DNA from: CAZDRI01 sp964508055
Lineage (GTDB): Bacteria > Pseudomonadota > Gammaproteobacteria > PS1 > Pseudothioglobaceae
Direction of reading: 5' to 3'
Assembly: GCA_964508055.1 (NCBI GenBank)
Contig: CAZDRI010000005.1
Location: 9,129 to 73,128 of the forward strand
DNA length: 64,000 nt
In this document: positions 24,372 through 34,102 of the stretch, in pieces
Position numbering within the stretch: position 1 is the stretch's first letter
How the letters are laid out: each line of letters starts with the position of its first letter
The notes under the pieces: generated by a model
What the model saw: only the letters and a program-made list of their open reading frames with translations
What the model was told of the DNA's origin: nothing
Database searches by the model: none
Translations under genes and position numbers: made by a program

Positions 24372-27200
24372 ATGGATAAAATAAGCATTCGTGGAGCTAG
24401 GGTCCATAATTTAAAAAATATTGATTTAGATATACCTCGGGATAAATTAGTAGTAATAACTGGTTTATCAGGCTCTGGTAAATCATCACTTGCTTTTGAT
24501 ACTATTTATGCTGAAGGTCAAAGGCGTTATGTAGAGTCTTTATCGTCTTATGCTAGGCAATTTTTATCTGTTATGGAAAAGCCTGATGTAGATTTAATAG
24601 AGGGCTTATCTCCTGCAATATCCATTGAACAAAAATCCACCTCACATAACCCTCGTTCTACTGTTGGCACAATTACAGAGATTTATGATTATTTAAGATT
24701 ACTATTCGCTAGAGTAGGTATCCCAAAATGCCCTACTCATAATATAGATTTACAAGCGAAAACAGTAACAGAAATGGTAGATGAAATCCTAACCTTACCT
24801 GAGAATGAAAAACTTATGTTACTTGCTCCCGTAGTTAGTAACCGTAAAGGAGAATATAAAAAATTATTAACAGAGTTAAATGCCCAAGGTTTTATAAGAG
24901 CTAGAATTGATGGAGAAATTATCTATCTTGACGAAATAAATGAGATAAAAATAAACCCCAAAGTAAGGCATACAATAGAGATTGTAGTAGATAGATTAAA
25001 GGTAAGAAAAGATATAGCCCAAAGACTTGCAGAATCAATAGAGACAGCATTAGGTTTGGCTAATGGAATTATTAAAGTATCTTCTATGGAAGCTAAGCCT
25101 AAGTTTGAAGATATTGTTTTTTCTGCTAAATTCTCTTGTATAAAGTGTGGTTATGCCTTAGAAGAGTTAAATCCTAGATTATTTTCATTTAACTCCCCTC
25201 AAGGAGCATGTGCTGAATGCTCAGGTTTAGGTATGAGTGAGAAATTCAACCCTAATAAAGTAATTGAAAATAAAGCTGCAAGTCTAGCAGACGGCGCTAT
25301 TTATGGCTGGGGGCGTTCTAATACTTATTTTTTTCAAGTATTATCAGTAGTTGCTAATCACTATAAATTTAATATTGAAACACCTTATAAAGATTTAAAA
25401 AAAGGACATAAAGATGTAATTCTCTATGGCAGTGGCAGTGAAAAACTTGATTTTTCTAAAATTAAAACTAGACACTCATGGTTTAAAAAAAAGCGTAAGT
25501 TTGAGGGAGTAATACCTTATATGCAAAGGCGTTATAATGAAAGTGATTTAACTACAGTTAAAGAAAACCTAAATCGTTATATTGATGTTACAACTTGTAA
25601 CAAGTGTAATGGAGATAGAATAAATATAAAGGCAAGAAATGTTTTTATTGAAAAGCATAATATTGCTAATATAAGTAATCTTGCAATTGAGGATAGCTAT
25701 AAGTTTTTTAAAGAAATTAATATTCAAGGCAAAAGAGGAGAGATTGCAGATAAGATATTAAAAGAAATAACTTTAAGATTGGAATTTCTAGTAAATATTG
25801 GACTAGAATATTTAAGCCTTAGTAGAACAGCTCAAACCTTATCCGGAGGAGAATCTCAACGAATTCGCCTTGCTAGTCAAATTGGCGCAGGCCTTATGGG
25901 TGTTTTATATGTATTAGATGAGCCTTCAATTGGACTACATCAAAGAGATAATAAAAAATTATTAAAAACTCTTAAGTATTTAAGAGATTTAGGAAATACA
26001 GTATTAGTAGTAGAACATGATGAAGAAGCTATTGAAATGGCTGATTTTATAATAGATATTGGCAAAGGTGCAGGACTTCACGGTGGTGAGATTATTGCTT
26101 TAGGTACACCTCAGGAAATTAAAAATAATAAAAACTCTCTAACAGGTGATTACTTAAGTGGGCGTAAGAAGATAGCTACTCCTAAAAAACGCAAAAAAAT
26201 AACTGGTTTTTTAAAGATATTTTCAGCCAGTGGTAATAATTTAAGAAATGTAAATTTTAAAATGCCTTTGAGTGCTATTACTTGTGTTACCGGTGTTTCC
26301 GGCTCAGGTAAATCAACTTTAGTAAATGACACTTTGTATAGAATAGCGGCTAAGGAATTAAATAAAGCATCTATAATACCTGGACCTCATAAATCAGTTA
26401 AAGGTTTAGATAATTTTGATAAAGTAGTAAATATAAGTCAAAGCCCTATTGGTAGAACACCTCGTTCAAATCCTACTACTTATACTGGGTTATTTACTTT
26501 AATAAGAGATTTATTTTCTCAAACCTTAGAAAGCCGTTCTCGTGGTTATAAGCCAGGTAGATTTAGTTTTAATGTTAAAGGAGGGCGTTGTGAAGCTTGT
26601 AAGGGCGATGGTCTTATAAAGGTTGAAATGCATTTTTTAGCTGATATTTATGTAAATTGTGATGTGTGTAATGGACATAGATACAATAGAGAAACGCTAG
26701 AAATCTTATATAAAGGTAGAAACATCTCCCAAATTTTAGATATGACAGTAGAAGAAGCAAATGATTTTTTTCAAGCAGTGCCACAAATTTATAAAAAGCT
26801 CCAAACTCTTATTAAGGTTGGGCTTTCATATATAACTCTTGGGCAAAATGCAGTGACGCTATCAGGGGGAGAGGCACAAAGAATTAAACTTGCCAAAGAA
26901 TTATCAAAACAAGATACTGGTAATACTCTGTATATCTTAGATGAGCCTACAACAGGATTACATTTCCATGATATAGCTAAATTGTTAGCAGTTATTCAAG
27001 AATTAAGAGATAAAAATAATACTATTGTTATTATTGAACATAACTTAGATGTAATTAAAACAGCAGATTGGATAGTTGATTTAGGTCCAGAAGGTGGCGC
27101 CAAAGGTGGCGAAATTATTTTTAGTGGTAGACCTGAAGATATTGTAAATAATAAAAAATCGTATACTGGTAAATTCTTAAAAAAGCATTTGAGCCTTTAA
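24372..27200 (+). CDS. uvrA: Excinuclease ABC subunit A
   Basis: DNA damage-recognition ATPase of nucleotide excision repair; works with UvrB and UvrC. 942 aa, full length. It has two ABC ATPase halves: Walker A GLSGSGKSS at 31-39 and GVSGSGKST at 641-649, and signatures LSGGESQRIRLA and LSGGEAQRIKLA, each followed by VLDEPSIGLH or ILDEPTTGLH. Zinc modules show CxxC pairs at C256/C259 with a second pair (CAEC), and CEACKGDG with CDVCNGHR in the second half. All look intact. It is transcribed alone, divergent from the Nudix gene. Confidence 0.97.
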   Translation: MDKISIRGARVHNLKNIDLDIPRDKLVVITGLSGSGKSSLAFDTIYAEGQRRYVESLSSYARQFLSVMEKPDVDLIEGLSPAISIEQKSTSHNPRSTVGTITEIYDYLRLLFARVGIPKCPTHNIDLQAKTVTEMVDEILTLPENEKLMLLAPVVSNRKGEYKKLLTELNAQGFIRARIDGEIIYLDEINEIKINPKVRHTIEIVVDRLKVRKDIAQRLAESIETALGLANGIIKVSSMEAKPKFEDIVFSAKFSCIKCGYALEELNPRLFSFNSPQGACAECSGLGMSEKFNPNKVIENKAASLADGAIYGWGRSNTYFFQVLSVVANHYKFNIETPYKDLKKGHKDVILYGSGSEKLDFSKIKTRHSWFKKKRKFEGVIPYMQRRYNESDLTTVKENLNRYIDVTTCNKCNGDRINIKARNVFIEKHNIANISNLAIEDSYKFFKEINIQGKRGEIADKILKEITLRLEFLVNIGLEYLSLSRTAQTLSGGESQRIRLASQIGAGLMGVLYVLDEPSIGLHQRDNKKLLKTLKYLRDLGNTVLVVEHDEEAIEMADFIIDIGKGAGLHGGEIIALGTPQEIKNNKNSLTGDYLSGRKKIATPKKRKKITGFLKIFSASGNNLRNVNFKMPLSAITCVTGVSGSGKSTLVNDTLYRIAAKELNKASIIPGPHKSVKGLDNFDKVVNISQSPIGRTPRSNPTTYTGLFTLIRDLFSQTLESRSRGYKPGRFSFNVKGGRCEACKGDGLIKVEMHFLADIYVNCDVCNGHRYNRETLEILYKGRNISQILDMTVEEANDFFQAVPQIYKKLQTLIKVGLSYITLGQNAVTLSGGEAQRIKLAKELSKQDTGNTLYILDEPTTGLHFHDIAKLLAVIQELRDKNNTIVIIEHNLDVIKTADWIVDLGPEGGAKGGEIIFSGRPEDIVNNKKSYTGKFLKKHLSL

Positions 27201-27229
27201 ATAAGAAATGACTTATAAAAAATCAAACT

Positions 27230-27877
27230 TTATTTGCCTAAATTTTGTTTCTGAAACTTTTGCATATACTTAATAAATTTATCAATTTTAATTACTTGAT
27301 ATACACTACTAATATTTCTAAAATGGTTATTGTAATCAAGACCAAAGCCCACAATAAATTCATTTGATATTTCAAAAATATTAATAATATTTAATTCCTT
27401 GAAAAACTCTTTATCCCTTATAGCTTTAGGTTTATTAAATAAAGTTAAAATTAAAATATCACTTTTTTTGATTTTATTGTTTGATATTTTGTTTATTTCT
27501 TTAACTGCTATCTTAATAGTGTTGCCACTGTCAATTAAATCTTCCACTATTATTATTTTTTCAGTTTTTGGATTTATTTTTATCTTCTCTAAGCCTGTCA
27601 GTTTGCCAATTGAGCCCAAGCCAACATAGCTTGATAATTTTATTTCTTGTGGATTTGGTAATTTATGATAATTTTTTATTAACTCATAAAATACTTTAGC
27701 GCCATGAAGCAAGACTATTGTTTGAGTTTTAAAAGTTAATAAATCAGCAAGGATTTTTTTATTATCATTAATAGTTTTTTTTGTATTACTGATTATGTGT
27801 TTTTTAGCACATAATAGCCGCATATATTTTAATTTAACTAAATCTTCAATTATGCTTTTATGATAATACTCATTCAT
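27230..27877 (-). CDS. hpt: Hypoxanthine-guanine phosphoribosyltransferase-like protein
   Basis: Purine salvage enzyme of 215 residues. The PRPP-binding loop IIIVEDLIDSGNTIKIAV is clear; VLLHGAKVFYELI corresponds to the VxxGxxxF loop, and IIEVxx-like IFEISNEFIVGFGLDYNNHFRN (in part) to the C-terminal base-binding VVGFGLDY motif. The sequence is more divergent at the N-terminus than usual. The start at 27877 lies only 5 bases after the encoded CCA end of tRNA-Phe, with no room for a ribosome site. So the messenger would be nearly leaderless once the tRNA is cut out. Other starts inside the tRNA are implausible. Confidence 0.82.
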   Translation of the reverse strand: MNEYYHKSIIEDLVKLKYMRLLCAKKHIISNTKKTINDNKKILADLLTFKTQTIVLLHGAKVFYELIKNYHKLPNPQEIKLSSYVGLGSIGKLTGLEKIKINPKTEKIIIVEDLIDSGNTIKIAVKEINKISNNKIKKSDILILTLFNKPKAIRDKEFFKELNIINIFEISNEFIVGFGLDYNNHFRNISSVYQVIKIDKFIKYMQKFQKQNLGK

Positions 27878-27882
27878 ATAAA

Positions 27883-27958
27883 TGGTGGTCGCACCTAGAA
27901 TTGAACTAGGGACACAAGGATTTTCAGTCCTTTGCTCTACCAACTGAGCTATGCGACC
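27883..27958 (-). tRNA. tRNA-Phe (GAA)
   Basis: 76 nt with an encoded CCA. Acceptor GGTCGCA pairs with TGCGACC, discriminator A. D-arm GCTC-AGTTGGTA-GAGC, anticodon arm AAGGA-CTGAAAA-TCCTT with anticodon GAA, and T-arm CCTAG-TTCAATT-CTAGG all pair. It sits between trxB and hpt on the same strand and may be co-transcribed with them. Confidence 0.97.
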
Positions 27959-27989
27959 ATAAAAAATATTGAATTATCCTTTATTTATT

Positions 27990-28946
27990 TTATATTTCAA
28001 GTGCATTATCTAAAAAAGCCTGAGCATCTAAAGCAGCCATACACCCCGTGCCTGCAGAAGTGATTGCTTGACGATAAATGTGGTCTTGCACATCACCTGC
28101 AGCAAATACTCCTTTAATACTTGCCTGGGTAGCATTGCCATTAGTTCCACTTTTTACCTTGATGTAGCCATTTTCTAACTCTAATTGACCTTTAAAAATA
28201 TCAGTATTAGGCTGATGTCCTATAGCTATAAAAATACCATGAATTTTTATCTCTTTAAACTTGCCATCATTACTTATTAGTCTAACTCCAGTAACACCAC
28301 TTACATCACCTAATATTTCATCTACATTTTGGTTGTATTCAATTTCAATATTTCCAGTTTTTGCTTTTTCTAATAGCTGATCTACTAATATCGGTTCGGC
28401 TTTAAATTTATCTCTTCTATGTATAAGTGTTATTTTGTTAGCAATATTTGATAAATAAAGAGCTTCTTCTACAGCAGTATTACCACCACCAACAACGGCA
28501 ACATCTTGGTTTTTATAGAAAAAACCATCACATGTTGCACAAGCGGATACTCCTCTGCCTTGAAATGCTTTTTCTGACTCTATGCCTAAATACTTTGCAC
28601 TTGCGCCTGTGGCAATTATTACTGCATCAGCACTATATGTAGCTTTATCGCTATAAAGCATAAAAGGTTTTTTTGAAAAATCTGTTTTAATAATAGTATC
28701 ATTTATAATTTCAGTATTAAATCTCTGGGCATGTTTTTGCATTCTTTGCATTAATTCAGGACCTTCTACACCAGCATAATCACCAGTCCAATTATCTACC
28801 TCAGTAGTTGTCATTAATTGACCGCCTTGTTCTACGCCTGTTATTAAAACAGGCTTAAGATTAGCTCTAGCACTGTATACAGCAGCAGAGTATCCTGCGG
28901 GACCAGAGCCTATAATTATTACTCTACAATGTTTATTTTCACTCAT
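27990..28946 (-). CDS. trxB: Thioredoxin reductase
   Basis: FAD/NADPH flavoprotein (318 aa) that reduces thioredoxin. FAD-binding GSGPAG is at 13-18. The redox-active CATC is at C136-C139 (ACATCDGFF), and the NADPH loop GGGNTAVEEALYL follows. A C-terminal FAD motif GVFAAGDVQD completes the fold. Length is typical. AGAGGT a few bases before the ATG is one of the few clear ribosome sites in the window. First gene of the probable trxB-tRNA-Phe-hpt unit and divergent from ftsK. Confidence 0.97.
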   Translation of the reverse strand: MSENKHCRVIIIGSGPAGYSAAVYSARANLKPVLITGVEQGGQLMTTTEVDNWTGDYAGVEGPELMQRMQKHAQRFNTEIINDTIIKTDFSKKPFMLYSDKATYSADAVIIATGASAKYLGIESEKAFQGRGVSACATCDGFFYKNQDVAVVGGGNTAVEEALYLSNIANKITLIHRRDKFKAEPILVDQLLEKAKTGNIEIEYNQNVDEILGDVSGVTGVRLISNDGKFKEIKIHGIFIAIGHQPNTDIFKGQLELENGYIKVKSGTNGNATQASIKGVFAAGDVQDHIYRQAITSAGTGCMAALDAQAFLDNALEI

Positions 28947-29005
28947 ATAGCACCTCTAAATCATTTATACTAAGAAAGTTAAAGGAATTATAATCTATTT
29001 TGAAA

Positions 29006-31327
29006 ATGAATAATAAAATAAGGGCGTTTAATTTATTTAAAAATATAAAGCTGTCAAGTGGGTATAAGAAAAAATTGAACGAGGCTTTATTTTTACTGAT
29101 ATTGGCATTTAGTATTTTATTATTTATATCTCTTATTAGTTATTCTTATTCTGATGCTATTTGGTCACAAAGCAGACAAGAGGATATGATATTAAATTAC
29201 GGCGGCTATTTTGGTGCTTTAATGGCTGATATATTATTCTCAATAATAGGCTTAAGTGCTTATCTAATACCAATAGCACTTGGCTTGTTTGGTTGGGGCA
29301 TACATCTTATAGCTACGGGTAGACAAAAATTTAATGGTTTAGTTTTTTTATTGCGATTTATTAGTTTTTTAATACTACTTATTTCTTGTTCTGGTTTTTT
29401 ATCTCAAAACTTATATATTGATTCAGGAGGGTGGATTGGTCAAGACATACATTTGATATTTAAAGGCTGGTTTGGTTCTTTGGTAATAATAATATATTTA
29501 AGTTTAATAATGGTTAGTTCTACTTTGAGTAGCGGTGTGTCTTGGCTTAAAGTTTTTGATATGACTGGTAGTTTGTTTTTTAAAGCACTAATATTAATGA
29601 AAGATAATATTGTTTTATATAAGCAACACAAATTAGAAAAAAAACAAGCAATTCAAGCTAAAAAAGACCGTCATCAATTGTTAAGTGCAAACATGGTAGT
29701 AGATAAAACAAAACCTAAAATAATAGCCCAAAATGAAAAAATAAAAGTTAGTGAAAATAAAGAAATAATAAAGCAAGCTAATCTATTTAAATCAAATGCT
29801 GATTTTTCTCTACCTAATTTATCTCTACTTAGTCAAACTGCAAATGAAAATGTTGGATATTCTAATGAAACCTTAGAAGCTATATCTCGGCAAGTAGAGT
29901 TAAAATTAAAAGATTTTGGGTTTGATGTATCAGTAGCAACTGTAACACCAGGTCCTGTTGTTACTCAATTTGAAGTATCATTAGCGCCTGGAGTAAAAGC
30001 AAATCAAATAGTCAATTTAAGTAAAGACTTAGCTAGAGCGTTGCTGGTAGAAAGTGTGCGCATTCAAGATGTAATAGTTGGTAAAGAAGTTATTGGTTTA
30101 GAAATACCTAACGCTGAAAGAGAGATAATTGATTTAAGAGAATTATTATCCTCTGCAGAATTTAAAGATTCAAAATCATTTCTTACTATTGCTATTGGTA
30201 AGGATATTAATGGAAATCCAATAATTATTGACCTAGCGAAAATGCCTCATTTATTAGTAGCAGGTGCAACTGGTATGGGTAAGTCAGTAGGACTTAATGC
30301 TATGATATTGAGTATTCTTTATAAATCTACCCCTGATGATGTGCGTATGATTATGATAGACCCTAAAGTAGTTGAACTTTCTATTTATGCAGATACTCCT
30401 CATCTACTAACCCCAGTAGTAACAGATATGCATGAAGCTGCAAATTGTCTTAGATGGTGCGTAAATGAAATGGAAAGAAGATATACTCTTTTAGCTAAAT
30501 TTTCTGTTAGAAATATATCTAGCTTTAATAAAAAAATATCCGCTGCTAAAAAGAAAAACAATCCTTTAAGAGACCCGTTTTTTAATAAAGACTCTGATAT
30601 TGAAGGAAATAATAAAGAAGCCCCTGAATTACAAACTATGCCTTTAATTGTGGTGATAATTGATGAATATGCTGATATGTTAGGTGCGTTATCACAAGAA
30701 GACCGCTCTAAAGCAAAAAAAGTAGAAGCTCTAATTATTCGCTTAGCACAAAAAGCAAGGGCAGCTGGAATACATTTAATAATTGCTACTCAAAGACCTT
30801 CAGTAGATGTTATTACAGGTCTTATTAAATCAAATATACCGAGTAGGATAGCATTTAAAGTGTCATCTAAAATTGATTCGCGTACAATTTTAGACCAAGG
30901 CGGTGCTGAACAATTATTAGGAATGGGCGATATGCTTTATCTCACACCTGGTATGAGAAAGTTACAAAGAGTGCATGGTGCTTTTGTTAAAGATAAAGAA
31001 GTAGAAGATGTGATAAGTTATCTAAAAGAAAAAAATGAAAAAGTAAATTATATAGATGGGATTAAAAATCCCACACTAGAAGAATCTTTTGATAGTGATA
31101 GTAATTCAACAGCTTCCACAAATGATTTAGACCCCTTATACGATGAAGTATTAAAAGTAGTTACAGAAACTAGAAGGGCCTCTATATCTAGCATACAAAG
31201 AAGATTTAGGATTGGCTATAATCGTGCTGCTAGAATAATTGAAGATATGGAAAAAGAAGGAGTAGTAACTCCTATGAGTTCTAGTGGTCAAAGAGAAGTA
31301 ATAGCGCCTCCTCCTATAAAAGATTAA
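29006..31327 (+). CDS. ftsK: DNA translocase FtsK
   Basis: Septum-anchored double-stranded DNA pump that directs chromosome dimer resolution. From ATG 29006 the protein is 773 aa. Four membrane spans lie in the first 170 residues, then a short linker. The motor has Walker A GATGMGKS at 420-427, Walker B VVIIDEYADM, and the IATQRPSVDVITG motif. The C-terminal winged-helix gamma domain (DPLYDEVLKVV ... RRFRIGYNRAARIIEDME) would read KOPS sequences. The frame extends to a TTG at 29000. The linker is short, as in SpoIIIE-sized homologues. It overlaps lolA by 1 base. Confidence 0.95.
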   Translation: MNNKIRAFNLFKNIKLSSGYKKKLNEALFLLILAFSILLFISLISYSYSDAIWSQSRQEDMILNYGGYFGALMADILFSIIGLSAYLIPIALGLFGWGIHLIATGRQKFNGLVFLLRFISFLILLISCSGFLSQNLYIDSGGWIGQDIHLIFKGWFGSLVIIIYLSLIMVSSTLSSGVSWLKVFDMTGSLFFKALILMKDNIVLYKQHKLEKKQAIQAKKDRHQLLSANMVVDKTKPKIIAQNEKIKVSENKEIIKQANLFKSNADFSLPNLSLLSQTANENVGYSNETLEAISRQVELKLKDFGFDVSVATVTPGPVVTQFEVSLAPGVKANQIVNLSKDLARALLVESVRIQDVIVGKEVIGLEIPNAEREIIDLRELLSSAEFKDSKSFLTIAIGKDINGNPIIIDLAKMPHLLVAGATGMGKSVGLNAMILSILYKSTPDDVRMIMIDPKVVELSIYADTPHLLTPVVTDMHEAANCLRWCVNEMERRYTLLAKFSVRNISSFNKKISAAKKKNNPLRDPFFNKDSDIEGNNKEAPELQTMPLIVVIIDEYADMLGALSQEDRSKAKKVEALIIRLAQKARAAGIHLIIATQRPSVDVITGLIKSNIPSRIAFKVSSKIDSRTILDQGGAEQLLGMGDMLYLTPGMRKLQRVHGAFVKDKEVEDVISYLKEKNEKVNYIDGIKNPTLEESFDSDSNSTASTNDLDPLYDEVLKVVTETRRASISSIQRRFRIGYNRAARIIEDMEKEGVVTPMSSSGQREVIAPPPIKD

Positions 31328-31920
31328 TGAATTATAAAATAGCATATTTTTTATTAGTGTTATTGCTAACATCAAATACTTTCGCAAATGAATTTGATGT
31401 ATTTATTAACTCTTTTAAAAGCTATGAGGCGGACTTTAAACAAAAAGTTTTCAGCGAAAATGGTAGTTTAAAGCAAATTACTGAAGGTGAAATGTCTTTA
31501 ATGCGCCCAAGCCTATTTTTATGGCACACTAAAAAACCTTACGAGCAGATATTATTAATAAATAATAATGATATATGGCTCTATGATGTTGATTTAGACC
31601 AAGCAACAAAACAAAATAAAGTGTCTTTAAATGACACACCTTTGTATTGGTTTATTAAAAATAATAAAAACCTAAATACAAAAAAGGCAAAATTTAACTA
31701 TAGTAAAGATAATCTTAATTGGTATCAAACATTTCAAAAAAATGATAAATTTGAAAAAATTTTATTTGCCTTTAAGGAAGGAATGCTTATGAAAATGAAA
31801 CTTGTTTATAAATTAGGGTTTATTATTATTGAACTTGATAATATAAAAGCTAATAAAAATGTAAACTTAAATAAATTCAAACTAAATCTTAGCAATGATG
31901 TAGACATTATTTATCAATAA
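31327..31920 (+). CDS. lolA: Outer-membrane lipoprotein carrier LolA
   Basis: Periplasmic chaperone that carries lipoproteins from LolCDE to LolB. The signal peptide MNYKIAYFLLVLLLTSNTFA is cleaved before NEFD. Mature features match LolA: SYEADFKQKV, MSLMRPSLFLWHTKKPYEQ, WLYDVDLDQATKQ, PLYWF. 197 residues, typical size. The ftsK-lolA order is widespread in gammaproteobacteria and the stop/start overlap (TAATG) indicates co-translation. Confidence 0.93.
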   Translation: MNYKIAYFLLVLLLTSNTFANEFDVFINSFKSYEADFKQKVFSENGSLKQITEGEMSLMRPSLFLWHTKKPYEQILLINNNDIWLYDVDLDQATKQNKVSLNDTPLYWFIKNNKNLNTKKAKFNYSKDNLNWYQTFQKNDKFEKILFAFKEGMLMKMKLVYKLGFIIIELDNIKANKNVNLNKFKLNLSNDVDIIYQ

Positions 31921-31950
31921 TAATTTTAAATCTTAACTGCTTAAATTCTG

Positions 31951-33174
31951 TTAATAATAATAAGATAGTTTTATATTTATAAAGTCTTCATCTTGGTAGA
32001 GTGTATATTGAGCATTATCATCTTCTATATTATAAAATTTAGCTTCAATTTTTAACTTAAAGTTATTACTAATGCGATGGTTAATTTCTAAATTATATAG
32101 TTGAGATTTATCATTAGTATCAATAATGCTGCTGATTAAAATTTCACTACTTTGGGCATTATTAAATTCTAATCTTAGCCCTAACATTAAATCATCTTGA
32201 AAAATATCATCTTTATCAGAGTTATAAAGATATTCTGCTATATAACCTAAATTATATTGACTATCAAAAATCCCCACATCAGTATATTCAAAGCCAACAA
32301 CTAAAGCATCATTATGGGTTTCTTGCCATGAGCTATTTATAAATTTATAATATTTTCTATTTATGGCTTCAAGTTTATAAAGCATATCATCACTTACTAA
32401 TTGAGTCTCTAAGCCAAATTGCTCTAAATTTGAGTAATGAGGTACTAGCGTATTTTTAATATTATTAAATATCAATTCTGCTTGTCTTTTAGTGCCGTTA
32501 AAATAACTTAATGCCATATCCATATTATCAATAGTTTTTTGAAAACGCATAGCATAGCTTGTCTTATATCTATTTTGAAAAACACTATTTTCATCATCAA
32601 TACTTAGCTCTAATATGGGTCTTGATTTTGCTGCTAAAAATTCTTGCTTTCTAAAATGTGGCAATATAAAAAAATCAATATCCCCCCAATCACTAAATAA
32701 AGATAGTTGGGACATTAATTGACCAAGCTTTTCATCAGTATCTCTAAAAATAGCATCGTTTTGATTTATGACATTTACAATATGGTTTGACTCTACGACA
32801 CCCCAAAAAACTTTATTTACTCCAAATCTTAACTCCAAATTATCTTCAATATGTAAAAAATATGCTTCACGAATATCAAAATGGTCAATTTTATTATTTT
32901 GTTTACTTTTTTTATAAACTAATTTGGCTTTAAAACTATTATCAGAGTTTATTTCTTGGTAGTATTCTGGAATTATGGTTAGATATTGATAGTTTTTATA
33001 TTGATTAATATATTTTTCAGTTTGTAAAAAATATTCTGTTTCAAAATCAATTCTTGCACTAAAATCAGATGCAATTAAATTTGAAGAGATAAAAAAAGTA
33101 ATTAAATAGTAAAACCACTGTATTTTTGTTTCAATTTTAATGATTTTGACTAGTTTTGTTTTATTTACCAACAT
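31951..33174 (-). CDS. Predicted outer-membrane beta-barrel, partner of the MMPL exporter
   Basis: 407 residues with a signal peptide after a long basic N-region (WFYYLITFFISSNLIA, cut before SDF). The mature chain alternates polar and aromatic residues and ends in aromatic Tyr, in the manner of a barrel (final INIKLSYYY). Sections such as LRFGVNKVFWGVVESNHIVNVINQND resemble DUF1302-like barrels. It lies last in a three-gene run with a LolA-like protein and an MMPL transporter, a pairing common in gammaproteobacteria. Function is unknown but it may help move lipids or lipoproteins across the envelope. Confidence 0.6.
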   Translation of the reverse strand: MLVNKTKLVKIIKIETKIQWFYYLITFFISSNLIASDFSARIDFETEYFLQTEKYINQYKNYQYLTIIPEYYQEINSDNSFKAKLVYKKSKQNNKIDHFDIREAYFLHIEDNLELRFGVNKVFWGVVESNHIVNVINQNDAIFRDTDEKLGQLMSQLSLFSDWGDIDFFILPHFRKQEFLAAKSRPILELSIDDENSVFQNRYKTSYAMRFQKTIDNMDMALSYFNGTKRQAELIFNNIKNTLVPHYSNLEQFGLETQLVSDDMLYKLEAINRKYYKFINSSWQETHNDALVVGFEYTDVGIFDSQYNLGYIAEYLYNSDKDDIFQDDLMLGLRLEFNNAQSSEILISSIIDTNDKSQLYNLEINHRISNNFKLKIEAKFYNIEDDNAQYTLYQDEDFINIKLSYYY

Positions 33175-33196
33175 CGTGCCAACAGTCTCAAATAAA

Positions 33197-34102
33197 TTAA
33201 CGCACTCGTTTTAGCATTCTTTTGTTAAAGTCTTTAGCGCTTAACCCAGTTTTAAATTGATAGTTATCCCATAAAAGAATAGTAGATTTATTATTTTGAG
33301 AGTTTATCATCTCTAATCTATTTGCACGCCAGTATTTATCTAGGTATTTTTTATATTCATAAAATTTTAAAGTTTTTAATAAAGAGCCCTTTCTATCATA
33401 AAAAACTACTTTTTGAGCGCGATATTCTTTTTTATCTATCCATGTTATTTGTTTAGTGTAACCAGAGTTTTTATCAACAGGTATTCGCTCTACAACAAAA
33501 CAATCTAAGTTATTGTATTTTTCATCTCTTAGGTATTTATAGTTATATTTCTCAATCTCTTGAGAACTCATATCTTCATATGAGAATTCACTACCCATAA
33601 AAGGACCAGATTTGTTTCTAGAGTTTACGCGTTTTATTCTTTTAAGTGCAGGCAGATATAACCACTGGTCGTCATTTTTATTAATATGAGTAAAACTTAA
33701 AAAAACAGTGCCGGCAACATCTTTAGGAGTATCAAATATAGTCATACTTTTATCACCGTCACCTTCAACTTCTAATGCCTTTAAACGCAAGGTTCTTTTG
33801 CTTTTTTGACCTTGCCGATTTTTAAGTAACATATTTAATTTAGCTTGTGAGTCATGCCACCCTTTATCGCGCCTGTCAGCTTCTATTGCTATTTTAATTC
33901 CTTTTTCTTGAGCGGTCTCGGCATAGCTTAAATTAATAAAAATAAATACTATAATAGCTGTTAGCAATTTATAAAAGTTTTGCAAAGTTATCTGTGTGGA
34001 GAAAGGAAAACAAATCAATAAATATAAAGTTTTAAATAAATCTTTTTTTTCAAATTCTATGCTCAATAAAGCTTTGTAACAATCTAGTTTATGTACATTC
34101 AT
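33197..34102 (-). CDS. LolA-like outer-membrane lipoprotein-sorting protein
   Basis: Protein of 301 residues whose mature part matches the LolA-like family found beside MMPL exporters: KGWHDSQAKLNMLLKNRQG, LRLKALEVEGDGDKSM, FDTPKDVAGTVFLSFTH, WLYLPALKRIKRV and FMGSEFSYEDM. The start overlaps the transporter stop as ATGA at 34102. The N-terminus is odd: an extra 45 residues come before the signal-like stretch LLTAIIVFIFINLSYA, so either the true start is an internal TTG (near LQNFYKLL) or the signal is unusually long. It would ferry a lipid or lipoprotein between the MMPL pump and the outer membrane. Confidence 0.75.
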   Translation of the reverse strand: MNVHKLDCYKALLSIEFEKKDLFKTLYLLICFPFSTQITLQNFYKLLTAIIVFIFINLSYAETAQEKGIKIAIEADRRDKGWHDSQAKLNMLLKNRQGQKSKRTLRLKALEVEGDGDKSMTIFDTPKDVAGTVFLSFTHINKNDDQWLYLPALKRIKRVNSRNKSGPFMGSEFSYEDMSSQEIEKYNYKYLRDEKYNNLDCFVVERIPVDKNSGYTKQITWIDKKEYRAQKVVFYDRKGSLLKTLKFYEYKKYLDKYWRANRLEMINSQNNKSTILLWDNYQFKTGLSAKDFNKRMLKRVR

